Assembly: GCA_964432715.1 (NCBI GenBank)
Contig: CAYSOW010000019.1
Location: forward strand, 1 to 26,307
Source of the DNA: Phocaeicola_A sp964432715
GTDB taxonomy: Bacteria; Bacteroidota; Bacteroidia; Bacteroidales; Bacteroidaceae
DNA: 26,307 nucleotides
Direction: 5' to 3'
Part shown: piece by piece, positions 1 to 7,344 of the stretch
How positions within the stretch are numbered: position 1 is the first letter of the stretch
Layout of the letters: each line of letters starts with the position of its first letter
The notes under the pieces: generated by a model
The model's database searches: none
What the model was told of the DNA's origin: nothing
Seen by the model: only the letters and a program-made list of their open reading frames with translations
Made by a program: the position numbers and the translations under genes

Positions 1-42
1 AAGCCGCGCCAGTTCGGTATCGATGTCCGATTGCATTTCTAA
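1..42 (+). CDS. C-terminus of a TonB-dependent outer-membrane receptor (partial)
   Basis: Only the last 13 codons are inside the window: frame 1 reads KPRQFGIDVRLHF and then TAA at 40-42. A PRQFG-(I/V)-DVR-x-x-F ending with a terminal aromatic residue is the usual last beta strand of TonB-dependent receptors (SusC/FecA-like) in Bacteroidales; the terminal Phe is the BAM recognition signal. The gene would run from outside the window toward the mmd operon and ends just before a strong hairpin terminator. The family call rests on a very short stretch, so the substrate and subfamily are unknown. Confidence 0.6.
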   Translation, partial: KPRQFGIDVRLHF

Positions 43-60
43 AACATCCTGATAAAGCAA

Positions 61-95
61 GAGCCTCGAAGAAACGAATCTTCGAGGCTCTTTTT
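61..95 (+). terminator. Intrinsic terminator between converging genes
   Basis: An 11-bp perfect stem (GAGCCTCGAAG, 61-71, with its complement at 80-90) encloses an 8-nt loop and is followed by five T on the + strand. It ends the receptor gene on the left. On the minus strand the hairpin is followed by the weaker T-rich TTGCTTTATC, so it probably also stops transcription from the mmd operon. Confidence 0.88.
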
Positions 96-117
96 ATGTG
101 ATGTCTTGAAAAATCAA

Positions 118-1278
118 TTACATCAAGAATCCCAAAAGGACACCGGCAGCTACTGCCGAACCGATGACACCGGCCACATTCGGACCCATGGCGTGCATCA
201 ATAAGTAGTTGGTCGGATCATATTCCAAACCTACCACCTGAGAGATACGAGCCGAGTCGGGCACAGCCGATACACCGGCATTACCAATCAACGGATTAAT
301 CTTCTTACCCTTCGGCAAAACCAAGTTGAACAGTTTGACGAAGATGACACCCGAAGCCGTAGCAATGACGAACGACAAGGCACCCAAGGCGAAGATTTTG
401 ATGGAGTCGAAAGTCAGGAACTCAGAAGCCTGCGTAGAGGCACCCACCGTTACTCCCAACAACATCGTAATCACGTCAATCAGCGGACCGCGGGCGGTCT
501 CCGCCAAACGACGGGTTACACCACTCTCCTTCAACAGGTTACCAAAGAAAAGCATACCCAGCAAAGGCAAGCCGGAAGGTACCAGGAAGGCGGTCAGCAA
601 CAGACCGATAATCGGGAAGATTACCTTCTCTGTATGCGATACTTTACGCGGAGCCGGCATACGGATCAAACGCTCCTTCTTGGTGGTCAACAGACGCATG
701 ATAGGCGGCTGAATCACCGGTACCAATGCCATGTATGAGTAGGCAGATACCGCAATCGCGCCCATCAAGTTCGGCGCCAACTTCGAAGAAAGGAAGATGG
801 CAGTCGGACCGTCAGCACCACCGATGATACCGATGGCGCCCGCCTGGTTGCAAGTAAATCCCATCGCCAAGGCAATCATATACGCACCGAAGATACCAAA
901 CTGAGCCGCTGCACCAATCAGCAACAACTTCGGATTGGAAATCAACGCCGAGAAATCCGTCATGGCACCGATGCCCAAGAAGATGAGCGGCGGATACCAA
1001 CCGGAAGTGACGCCTTGATAAAGAATGTTCAACACCGAGCCCTCCTCATAGATGCCGACCTTCAGTCCGGCCTCCATATTGAACGGAATGTTACCAATCA
1101 AAATACCGAAACCAATCGGAATCAGCAACATCGGCTCAAACTCCTTGGCTACGGCCAGATAGATAAACAACAAACCGAAGAAAATCATAATCAGATGTCC
1201 CGGTGTTGCATTGAAAAAGCCAGTATAAGTCCAGAAGTCCGCTAAATTATTTCCAATAAAAGATAAAAAATCACTCAT
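118..1278 (-). CDS. oadB: Sodium ion-translocating decarboxylase beta subunit (methylmalonyl-CoA decarboxylase membrane subunit)
   Basis: This 386-aa, very hydrophobic protein is the integral membrane subunit. It decarboxylates carboxybiotin on the carrier protein and couples this to Na+ export across the inner membrane. The family signature GGADGPT is at residues 153-159; its Asp156 matches the essential Asp203 of Klebsiella OadB. The conserved YSYMALVPVIQPPIM segment follows (around 180-194), and a late GNAGVSAVPDSAR block with a PNVAG motif lies near the C-terminus. The length is somewhat shorter than the 433-aa Klebsiella protein but normal for the family. It is the last gene of the operon and begins 2 nt after the biotin carrier stop codon, so translation is probably coupled. 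The neighbours (mmdA, mce) point to methylmalonyl-CoA rather than oxaloacetate as the substrate. Confidence 0.95.
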   Translation of the reverse strand: MSDFLSFIGNNLADFWTYTGFFNATPGHLIMIFFGLLFIYLAVAKEFEPMLLIPIGFGILIGNIPFNMEAGLKVGIYEEGSVLNILYQGVTSGWYPPLIFLGIGAMTDFSALISNPKLLLIGAAAQFGIFGAYMIALAMGFTCNQAGAIGIIGGADGPTAIFLSSKLAPNLMGAIAVSAYSYMALVPVIQPPIMRLLTTKKERLIRMPAPRKVSHTEKVIFPIIGLLLTAFLVPSGLPLLGMLFFGNLLKESGVTRRLAETARGPLIDVITMLLGVTVGASTQASEFLTFDSIKIFALGALSFVIATASGVIFVKLFNLVLPKGKKINPLIGNAGVSAVPDSARISQVVGLEYDPTNYLLMHAMGPNVAGVIGSAVAAGVLLGFLM

Positions 1279-1280
1279 TC

Positions 1281-1718
1281 TTAACCGATGATTACAAGGT
1301 CAGTACCCTCCAAAACAGAGTCGCCTGCCTTTACATTGATGGCTGTAATTTGACCGTCACGGTCGGCGTTAATATTATTTTCCATTTTCATGGCCTCCAG
1401 AATCACCACTGTCTGACCTTTTGTTACTGTGTCACCAACGTTCACCTTGACATCCAAGATTACACCGGGGAGCGGAGATTTCACACCCTTACCACCGGCA
1501 GCGGGCGCAGCCGCTTTGGCAGCAGGAGCAGCAGCCGGAGCGGCAGCAGGTGCAGCCGGACGAACCACCGGTTTCACTACCACGGGCTCTTCCGCTTTTT
1601 TCTCCATTTCAACTTTGTAGGAAGTTCCATTCACCTCCACATTGGCGATGTTACCTTCCACCTCACCAATGACTACTTTGTATTCTTTACCGTTAATGGT
1701 ATATTTATATTCTTTCAT
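1281..1718 (-). CDS. mmdC: Biotin carrier subunit of methylmalonyl-CoA decarboxylase
   Basis: A 145-aa biotinyl carrier protein that shuttles CO2 from the carboxyltransferase MmdA to the membrane subunit OadB. Three parts are visible: an N-terminal small beta domain (1-40), an Ala/Pro-rich flexible linker (about 45-75), and a C-terminal biotinyl/lipoyl domain (78-145). The biotin attachment motif EAMKM is at 108-112, so Lys111 should carry biotin, and the following ENNI is typical. It lies between the OadG-like gene (32 nt upstream) and oadB (2 nt downstream). The repetitive Ala/Pro linker is normal for these proteins. A general BCCP for acetyl-CoA carboxylase would also fit the domain alone, but the operon context favours the sodium pump. 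Confidence 0.93.
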   Translation of the reverse strand: MKEYKYTINGKEYKVVIGEVEGNIANVEVNGTSYKVEMEKKAEEPVVVKPVVRPAAPAAAPAAAPAAKAAAPAAGGKGVKSPLPGVILDVKVNVGDTVTKGQTVVILEAMKMENNINADRDGQITAINVKAGDSVLEGTDLVIIG

Positions 1719-1750
1719 TTTACTCTTTAAAAAATACGCGGTTAATAAAC

Positions 1751-2689
1751 TTATTTCATCTGAGGTATAACACGCAAGGTATTATACTTGGCACTCCAAG
1801 GGGACTGAACACGGCGAATGGTCAACACTTGTTGTTCCACATCGTGTACCGCTCCCATGGACTCATGTAATGCCATGGCAATGGCAGCGTAAACTTCATC
1901 GCTGCTTTCGTTCATTGCTTCTACTTTTTGATCTTCAGCTTTCATTTGATGATGTCTTTCGTGAAATTTCTCCAATAGTTTTTCTTTCATTCGACGTCCT
2001 ACTGACAATGCAACAGAGCCCAAACACTTGAAGGAGATGAACAGCGCCAGCAAACCGCTGAAGACTACAGACATGGCTGTGAGCGCCATACCGAAGCCTC
2101 TTCCGTCTTTCTCCTTAAATTTATCCACCTTACTGTTACGATCAATCGTCAAGTTGTTGGTGCTCGGTGTGACGTAGTGATTCGGATCGCCTCCTTTCAC
2201 CTCCCACTTGGAAGAAGCATCCTCCACTCTGGCATAAGAGTGGTCGGCCTCCAGCACGGGAACCTTCACGGCATCAATGGGTTGATGACCGTTGTCACAC
2301 AAAATCACCTCATTCACCTGCTCCGGTTGCAGCGTACAATTGGTGTGGAACGTACCTTTACTCGGCTCACCATCCATCCAAAACAGTGCGTGCTGACGGG
2401 GTTTAATCACCGTCTGCACATCCCCTTTGGGGACGGAATAAATCATCGTGTCTCCCTGTGCGTTACAAACGCGAAGCTGGTAACCGGCCACATCGACACT
2501 ACCATACGATCTATTAAAAATCTCTACCCAAGCATGGTGCATTCCATAGTCATCCTGATAATTCTGCACATTCTCAGTGAGCACTTCATTTATCACAATC
2601 TTGGAACTTTTGTCCACGTGACCACATGAACAAAAGCCCAAGAGAATGATATAAGATAAAAATATTCGAATAGAATTTTTATTCATCAT
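1751..2689 (-). CDS. Lamin-tail-domain / OadG-like gamma subunit fusion lipoprotein
   Basis: A 312-aa protein in the position where sodium-pump operons carry the small gamma (OadG) subunit. An N-terminal hydrophobic segment (7-19) ends in GFCSCG, a plausible lipoprotein signal with Cys22 (or Cys20) as the lipidated residue. Residues about 30-155 resemble a lamin tail domain: a KIVINEVLTEN opening, WVEIFNRS, and VDVAGYQLRV. A linker leads to one membrane segment (about 200-221). A charged cytoplasmic-type tail follows, containing DEVYAAIAMAL (OadG-like) and ending WSAKYNTLRVIPQMK. Normal OadG proteins are near 80-130 aa and lack the exported domain. The gene sits 36 nt after mmdA and 32 nt before the biotin carrier. 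Its inferred role is to assemble or anchor the decarboxylase, with a periplasmic Ig-like domain of unknown partner. The first two codons are both ATG, so the start is uncertain by one codon. Confidence 0.8.
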   Translation of the reverse strand: MMNKNSIRIFLSYIILLGFCSCGHVDKSSKIVINEVLTENVQNYQDDYGMHHAWVEIFNRSYGSVDVAGYQLRVCNAQGDTMIYSVPKGDVQTVIKPRQHALFWMDGEPSKGTFHTNCTLQPEQVNEVILCDNGHQPIDAVKVPVLEADHSYARVEDASSKWEVKGGDPNHYVTPSTNNLTIDRNSKVDKFKEKDGRGFGMALTAMSVVFSGLLALFISFKCLGSVALSVGRRMKEKLLEKFHERHHQMKAEDQKVEAMNESSDEVYAAIAMALHESMGAVHDVEQQVLTIRRVQSPWSAKYNTLRVIPQMK

Positions 2690-2725
2690 TCTATGTTAAT
2701 AAAACTATTACCTTACCTAAACGGA

Positions 2726-4279
2726 TTACAACGGAATATTTCCGTGTTTCTTCGCCGGATTTGTTACGCGCTTCGTCTGCAGCTGAGCCAAAGCACGAAT
2801 GATACGGAAACGAGTATTACGCGGCTCGATCACATCGTCGATGTAACCATATTTAGCTGCGTTGTACGGATTTGCAAACAGCTTCGTGTATTCAGCTTCT
2901 TTCTCTGCCATGAAGGCTTTCGGATCTTCTGCCTCTTTAGCCTCTTTAGCGTAAAGCACCTCAACGGCACCTGCACCACCCATCACGGCAATCTCTGCCG
3001 ACGGCCATGCATAGTTCATATCGCCGCGGAGCTGTTTACAGCTCATCACGATGTGTGAACCACCGTAAGACTTACGCAAAGTAACGGTTACTTTAGGCAC
3101 TGTAGCTTCTCCGTAAGCATAGAGCAATTTAGCTCCGTGCAGGATGACAGCGTTGTACTCCTGACCGGTACCCGGCAAGAATCCCGGTACGTCTACCAAT
3201 GAGACAATAGGAATATTGAATGCATCGCAGAAACGAACGAAACGAGCACCCTTACGAGAGGCGTTGCAATCGAGCACACCTGCGTAACGGCAAGGCTGGT
3301 TGGCAACGATACCTACTGACTGACCGTTGAAACGAGCAAAACCGATGATGATGTTTGTTGCATAGTTCTTCTGAACCTCCAGGAACTCACCGTTATCTAC
3401 GATGGCACCAATCACCTCGTACATATCGTATGCCTTGTTGGGGTTGTCCGGAATAATCTCGTTCAACAAATCCTCTTTACGATCGATGGGGTCTGTGCAC
3501 TCCACGTACGGAGCCTCCTCCATGTTGTTCTGAGGAATATAGCTGAGCAATGTACGAATCAAAGCCAAGCCCTCCTCTTCGGTAGCAGCGGTGAAGTGAG
3601 TAACACCCGATTTGCTGGAGTGTACACTGGCACCACCCAAATCCTCCTGAGAAACATCCTCGCCGGTAACAGTCTTCACCACCTTCGGACCGGTCAGGAA
3701 CATGTAAGAAGTTCCCTCCATCATCAAGGTGAAGTCGGTCAATGCCGGAGAGTATACGGCACCACCGGCACACGGACCGAAGATACCGGAGATTTGAGGA
3801 ATCACACCGGAAGCCAAGATGTTACGCTGGAAGATTTCAGCATAACCCGCCAAAGCGTTGATACCCTCCTGAATACGAGCACCACCCGAGTCGTTGATAC
3901 CGATACATGGAGCACCCATCTTCATGGCCATATCCATCACTTTACAGATTTTCTGTGCCATGGTCTCTGACAGCGAACCGCCGAACACCGTGAAGTCCTG
4001 TGCAAAGACATAGACCAAACGACCGTCGATGGTACCGCAACCTGTTACCACGCCATCACCGGGGAAGGATTTCTTCTCCTGACCGAAGTTGGTGCAACGG
4101 TGTCTAACGAACATGTCCATTTCCTCGAAGCTACCCTCATCCAACAGCATAGCGATACGCTCGCGTGCGGTATATTTACCTTTGTCATGCTGTTTGGCGA
4201 TGGCCTTCTCGCCGCCGCCCAAACGGGCCTGAGCGCGGAGCTCCACCAACTCTTTGATTCTTTCTAATTGCTTACTCAT
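2726..4279 (-). CDS. mmdA: Methylmalonyl-CoA decarboxylase alpha subunit (carboxyltransferase)
   Basis: A 517-aa biotin-dependent carboxyltransferase of the propionyl-CoA carboxylase beta / MmdA family. It moves the carboxyl group of (S)-methylmalonyl-CoA to carrier-bound biotin in the cytoplasm. The N half shows the oxyanion-hole and CoA-binding blocks SGGARIQEG (131-139) and GPCAGGAVYSPALTDF (168-183). The C half has VDVPGFLPGTGQE and the RKSYGGSHIVM and AWPSAEIAVMGGAGAVEVL blocks. The length is standard. It follows mce by 35 nt and precedes the OadG-like gene, so it is the second gene of the sodium-pump operon. With an epimerase upstream and a membrane pump downstream, decarboxylation to propionyl-CoA is far more likely than ATP-dependent carboxylation: no biotin carboxylase gene is present here. 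Confidence 0.95.
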   Translation of the reverse strand: MSKQLERIKELVELRAQARLGGGEKAIAKQHDKGKYTARERIAMLLDEGSFEEMDMFVRHRCTNFGQEKKSFPGDGVVTGCGTIDGRLVYVFAQDFTVFGGSLSETMAQKICKVMDMAMKMGAPCIGINDSGGARIQEGINALAGYAEIFQRNILASGVIPQISGIFGPCAGGAVYSPALTDFTLMMEGTSYMFLTGPKVVKTVTGEDVSQEDLGGASVHSSKSGVTHFTAATEEEGLALIRTLLSYIPQNNMEEAPYVECTDPIDRKEDLLNEIIPDNPNKAYDMYEVIGAIVDNGEFLEVQKNYATNIIIGFARFNGQSVGIVANQPCRYAGVLDCNASRKGARFVRFCDAFNIPIVSLVDVPGFLPGTGQEYNAVILHGAKLLYAYGEATVPKVTVTLRKSYGGSHIVMSCKQLRGDMNYAWPSAEIAVMGGAGAVEVLYAKEAKEAEDPKAFMAEKEAEYTKLFANPYNAAKYGYIDDVIEPRNTRFRIIRALAQLQTKRVTNPAKKHGNIPL

Positions 4280-4314
4280 ATCAATGTAATTGTTATCTAG
4301 TAATAATAGATTGA

Positions 4315-4719
4315 TTATTTCTCACACAATTCTGTCAACACACCCAGCGTTGATTTCGGATGCAGGAAGGCGATGTTCAGGCCCTCGGCACCTTTACGCG
4401 GAGCTTTGTCAATCAAGCGGATACCTTTACCCTCGGCATGTGCCAAAGCATTAGCAACACCATCCTCCACAGCAAAAGCTACGTGGTGAACGCCGGCACC
4501 CTTGTTCTCAATAAATTTAGCGATGGTGCTGTCGGGACTTGTAGCCTCCAACAACTCCAGCTTCGTGTCGCCCACTTTCAAGAAAGCAGTCTTCACTTTC
4601 TGGTCCTCAACGACCTCAATATTATAACACTTCAGTCCCAACACTTCCTCATAATAAGGCAATGCTTCCTCGATACTCTTTACAGCAATACCAAGGTGCT
4701 CAATGTGTGAAATCTTCAT
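4315..4719 (-). CDS. mce: Methylmalonyl-CoA epimerase
   Basis: A 134-aa protein of the vicinal oxygen chelate (glyoxalase) fold. It interconverts (R)- and (S)-methylmalonyl-CoA and so links methylmalonyl-CoA mutase to the decarboxylase. The paired beta-alpha-beta modules carry the expected metal ligands: His8 in IEHLGIAV, Glu55 in KLELLE, His79 in GVHHVAFAV, and Glu130 in VLTELC. It is the first gene of the operon, with 35 nt to mmdA and 181 nt of upstream non-coding sequence that must hold the operon promoter. The mutase itself is not in the window. Confidence 0.94.
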   Translation of the reverse strand: MKISHIEHLGIAVKSIEEALPYYEEVLGLKCYNIEVVEDQKVKTAFLKVGDTKLELLEATSPDSTIAKFIENKGAGVHHVAFAVEDGVANALAHAEGKGIRLIDKAPRKGAEGLNIAFLHPKSTLGVLTELCEK

Positions 4720-4781
4720 AGTTTCCTAATTTTGATTATTAATTTATTTAATTCGAATGTATATGCACATTTTATAATTCT

Positions 4782-4804
4782 GCACAAAGGAACGCATTTT
4801 GTGC
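4782..4804. promoter_or_regulatory. Inverted repeat upstream of the mmd operon
   Basis: GCACAAA at 4782-4788 and TTTGTGC at 4798-4804 form a 7-bp inverted repeat with a 9-nt spacer, about 65 nt upstream of the mce start. On the minus strand the downstream arm contains TTCCTTTG, one mismatch from the Bacteroidales -7 element TAnnTTTG, with a TTTA about 16-20 nt upstream. It could be an operator overlapping the operon promoter. The rest of 4720-4900 is AT-rich without another recognisable signal. Confidence 0.35.
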
Positions 4805-4900
4805 GGAATAAAGAAATAATTCTCCATTTATTTCATTTTAACTTCTTAAAAACTGTTATACCTTCCAAAAGTTACTTTCTTTTTGTCGTCCGTAACTTCC

Positions 4901-5914
4901 CTACAGAAAGAGCTTGGTCAACAGTCGATTCAGCCAGTTCCAGCGGAAATGAAACCAGCGCCGGGTGCCGCTCTGTGCACCGCCAAAGCGAAGAATAAAG
5001 TCGCGGTAACCATGTTTGCGGAAGGGCAAGCCCACATCCAGATACTCCATGTGACGGTAACCATGCTCATAGGCGTACTGCAAAGCGGCCCACACCGCCA
5101 TCACGCCCGGCGATTGCCGCGGATAGCGTTTCTGCAACCCACCGGAGAACCACAGATAGCCGTCCAACGGCGAGAAGAGGCAAAGGGCGCCCCCGATGAT
5201 ATGCTCGCGATACCTCACCACAAAGACCCGCCCCAACTCCTTCTTCCGATTCTGGTTCACCAGCAGCTGAAAGAAGTCGAAACCGGGGAAATGTTTGCGC
5301 ATCCGCGACGAGTAGTTGAGCCTCAACATGCGTGCAAAGGCCATAATCTCCTCCTCGCTCTCCGCCACCTGCAGCGTCACCCCACTCTCCAGCGCCCGCC
5401 GGATCTGTCGTTTACGCGAAGTACTCAGTCGTTCCCAGGGGGACTTGCTATGAAGGGAGTTGTGAATGCGCAGCCAATTGACGGGAAAGAAGTCGCAAGC
5501 GCGGAAGTGGCGATAGCCGAAGAGCGCCTGCTCCATACTCCGAAAGCTCACCATGAAATAGTGAGAGCCCAGCGTCTTCATCAGTTGCTGCAACATCAGT
5601 CCGAAGAGTTCTTCCTGATTCTCGCCCGGCAAGTAATCGCCCTGTCCATAGATATCGCACCGGTTCCAGCGCGACAAGGGCAACCAGGAGACCATCGGAT
5701 AGAGCACTGCCAACAGGCAAGCCCTGACAATGGGTTGCGCAGCAGTGGCCTCTGCCTCCTCCTTCTCCGGTCGTTCTTCTACACCTATTATATAAGGTGT
5801 AGTTCCGGCAGTTTGTTCATACACCTTGAACAACTCCACCGAATGAAACAGATTCTGTCCCGGCAAGGGAGGCAACTCCGTCGATTTACTGTATGTCACC
5901 AACTGATACGCCAT
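4901..5914 (-). CDS. GNAT / FemAB-like acyltransferase
   Basis: A 337-aa cytoplasmic protein of the FemAB/GNAT superfamily. The central to C-terminal part shows the typical pattern of these enzymes: a basic SRKRQIRRALESGVTLQ helix (the FemX-like KxRRxIRKAxxxGV motif), a helix beginning FARMLRLNYSSR, and the core strand IGGALCLF. After that comes YLWFSGG and then HMEYLDVGLPFRKHGYRDFILRFGG near the end. No signal peptide is present. The acceptor is unknown; relatives act on peptidoglycan, aminoacyl or polysaccharide substrates. It is transcribed divergently from the nitroreductase operon, and its start codon lies only about 7 nt after a consensus -7 element. It is 181 nt upstream of mce and probably a separate transcription unit. 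Confidence 0.7.
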   Translation of the reverse strand: MAYQLVTYSKSTELPPLPGQNLFHSVELFKVYEQTAGTTPYIIGVEERPEKEEAEATAAQPIVRACLLAVLYPMVSWLPLSRWNRCDIYGQGDYLPGENQEELFGLMLQQLMKTLGSHYFMVSFRSMEQALFGYRHFRACDFFPVNWLRIHNSLHSKSPWERLSTSRKRQIRRALESGVTLQVAESEEEIMAFARMLRLNYSSRMRKHFPGFDFFQLLVNQNRKKELGRVFVVRYREHIIGGALCLFSPLDGYLWFSGGLQKRYPRQSPGVMAVWAALQYAYEHGYRHMEYLDVGLPFRKHGYRDFILRFGGAQSGTRRWFHFRWNWLNRLLTKLFL

Positions 5915-5921
5915 CTTTCAA

Positions 5922-5955
5922 CAAAGGTAACAACTCTTTTTGATAAATTATCAAA
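5922..5955 (-). promoter_or_regulatory. Bacteroidales-type promoter of the GNAT gene
   Basis: On the minus strand TACCTTTG (5929-5922) is a perfect TAnnTTTG -7 element. TTTG (5955-5952) lies 22 nt upstream as the -33 element. Only seven nucleotides (TTGAAAG) separate the -7 element from the ATG at 5914, so the transcript would have an almost absent leader. Confidence 0.65.
5939..5955. promoter_or_regulatory. 17-bp perfect palindrome between divergent promoters (candidate operator)
   Basis: TTTGATAAATTATCAAA is a perfect inverted repeat with 8-bp arms around a central A. It overlaps the -33 element of the GNAT promoter and lies just upstream of the -33 region for the nitroreductase promoter, so one regulator could control both. 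The half site TTGAT/ATCAA resembles CRP/FNR-family sites, but the spacer is 5 nt rather than 4. No regulator gene is adjacent. Confidence 0.5.
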
Positions 5956-5974
5956 GAGATTCCACAATTATTTA

Positions 5975-5982
5975 TATATTTG
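5975..5982 (+). promoter_or_regulatory. -7 element of the nitroreductase operon promoter
   Basis: TATATTTG matches TAnnTTTG exactly and lies 30 nt upstream of the ATG at 6013. No clean TTTG is present at the expected -33 position. Confidence 0.6.
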
Positions 5983-6012
5983 CGCAAATAAATCATTCAA
6001 ACGATTTCAATT

Positions 6013-6549
6013 ATGGAAAATTTCAGCGAACTGATTAAACAACGTCGCAGCATGCGAAAGTTCACTTCGGAAGAGTTGTCGCAAGAGGAGGTAGTAGCTC
6101 TGATGAAGGCAGCCCTCATGTCGCCCTCCTCCAAGCGCAGCAACAGCTGGCAATTCATTTTGGTGGACGACGAGGAGACGCTCCGTCAGCTCTCTCAGTG
6201 CAAAGAGTCGGGTGCTGCTTTTGTGGCAGAAGCTCCCCTGGCCATTGTGGTCATGGGCGACCCGCTGGTCAGTGACGTATGGATTGAGGATGCTTCCATC
6301 GCCTCTTTGATGATTCAGCTGCAAGCCGAGGATTTGGGTTTGGGCTCTTGCTGGGTACAGATTCGCGAGCGCTATGCCGCCGACGGTACTTCCGCCAACG
6401 ACCGGGTGCACGAGATTCTGGATATTCCTTTGCAGCTGCAGGTGCTCTCTATCATCGCCGTGGGCCACAAGGGAATGGAACGCAAGCCGTTCAACGAGGA
6501 GCATCTGCTCTGGGAAAAGATTTCTATTAACCGTTACGGAGAAAAATAG
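6013..6549 (+). CDS. Nitroreductase family protein (FMN oxidoreductase)
   Basis: A 178-aa nitroreductase-like flavoprotein. The N-terminal RRSMRKF (11-17) is the FMN phosphate-binding signature, followed by the SPSSKRSNSWQF segment that contacts flavin in this family. The QAEDLGLGSCWVQI helix and LSIIAVGHKG strand match the C-terminal half. Such enzymes use NAD(P)H to reduce nitro, quinone or enone compounds; the physiological substrate is not predictable here. It is the first gene of a tight + strand operon, with the next start codon 3 nt after its stop. Confidence 0.9.
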   Translation: MENFSELIKQRRSMRKFTSEELSQEEVVALMKAALMSPSSKRSNSWQFILVDDEETLRQLSQCKESGAAFVAEAPLAIVVMGDPLVSDVWIEDASIASLMIQLQAEDLGLGSCWVQIRERYAADGTSANDRVHEILDIPLQLQVLSIIAVGHKGMERKPFNEEHLLWEKISINRYGEK

Positions 6550-6552
6550 TTC

Positions 6553-7344
6553 ATGAAGATTGTTCTCATCGGAGCCGGCAACCTGGCCACGCAACTTGCC
6601 TTCGCACTGCAGGAGCAAGGATACGACTTGCGACAAGTCTTCAGTCGCACGGAGCAGTCGGCCGCCTTGTTGGCCAACCAACTGCATCTCCCTTACACCA
6701 CTTCGCTGGAGGAGGTAGAGGCGGATGCCGACCTTTACATCGCTTCGCTGAAGGATGATGCATTGATGAGTCGCGCCGCAGAGATTGTACGCGGAAAGAA
6801 CCGCAACGCCCTCTTTATACACACCGCCGGTAGTGTACCGATGAGTGTGTGGGAGGGACATGCCGCCCATTATGGCGTCATCTACCCCATGCAGACCTTC
6901 AGCAAGCAGCGTCGTGTCTCCTTCCGGGAGATTCCGATGTTTGTGGAAGCCAACGGAGAAACCGAGCGGCAACAGTTGCTCGAGTTGGCTCGTTCACTCT
7001 CAACGAAGGTGTACGAAGCCACCACCGAACAGCGCCGGCAGCTCCACCTCACCGCCGTCTTCGTCTGCAACTTTGTGAACCACATGTATGCCATCGGGGA
7101 GCATCTGCTCTCCGCCCACGACCTTCCCTTCGAATCCATGTATCCGTTGATGAAGGAGACGCTGGAGAAAGTACTGAGCGGCATGAACCCTTCGGCTGCA
7201 CAGACCGGTCCCGCCGTTCGTTACGACGAGGGCGTGATGTCCAAGCACGAGGCCTTGCTGGCCGACCATCCCGAGTGGCAGCAACTCTATCAAATGATTA
7301 GCAAAAGTATACACCATGATAAATTACGATCTGAGCAAAATTAA
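6553..7344 (+). CDS. Rossmann-like / DUF2520 NAD(P)-binding protein
   Basis: A 263-aa protein. It has an N-terminal Rossmann fold (MKIVLIGAGNLATQL, GxGxxA at 7-12) and a helical C-terminal DUF2520 domain (about 130-255) with FVCNFVNHMYAIGEHLL and the TGPAVRYDEGVMSKHEALL block. The fold resembles ProC / F420-dependent NADP oxidoreductases, and an oxidoreductase role is inferred; no substrate is known for the family. It follows the nitroreductase by 3 nt. Its last 29 nt overlap the start of the KdsC-like gene in another frame, a sign of translational coupling. Confidence 0.85.
   Translation: MKIVLIGAGNLATQLAFALQEQGYDLRQVFSRTEQSAALLANQLHLPYTTSLEEVEADADLYIASLKDDALMSRAAEIVRGKNRNALFIHTAGSVPMSVWEGHAAHYGVIYPMQTFSKQRRVSFREIPMFVEANGETERQQLLELARSLSTKVYEATTEQRRQLHLTAVFVCNFVNHMYAIGEHLLSAHDLPFESMYPLMKETLEKVLSGMNPSAAQTGPAVRYDEGVMSKHEALLADHPEWQQLYQMISKSIHHDKLRSEQN

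Noticed and set aside
5939..5955. Assigning the palindrome as an FNR site
   Set aside because: The half sites fit but the spacer is 5 nt instead of 4 and no regulator is nearby, so only a generic operator is claimed.
4883..6034. A 383-codon + strand open frame over the GNAT-like gene and the divergent promoters
   Set aside because: It runs through both promoters and the palindrome and encodes no known domain. The minus-strand protein has FemAB/GNAT motifs.
6007..6972. A 321-codon minus-strand open frame over the nitroreductase and DUF2520 genes
   Set aside because: It crosses two well-supported genes and a 3-nt intergenic junction; it is a shadow frame.
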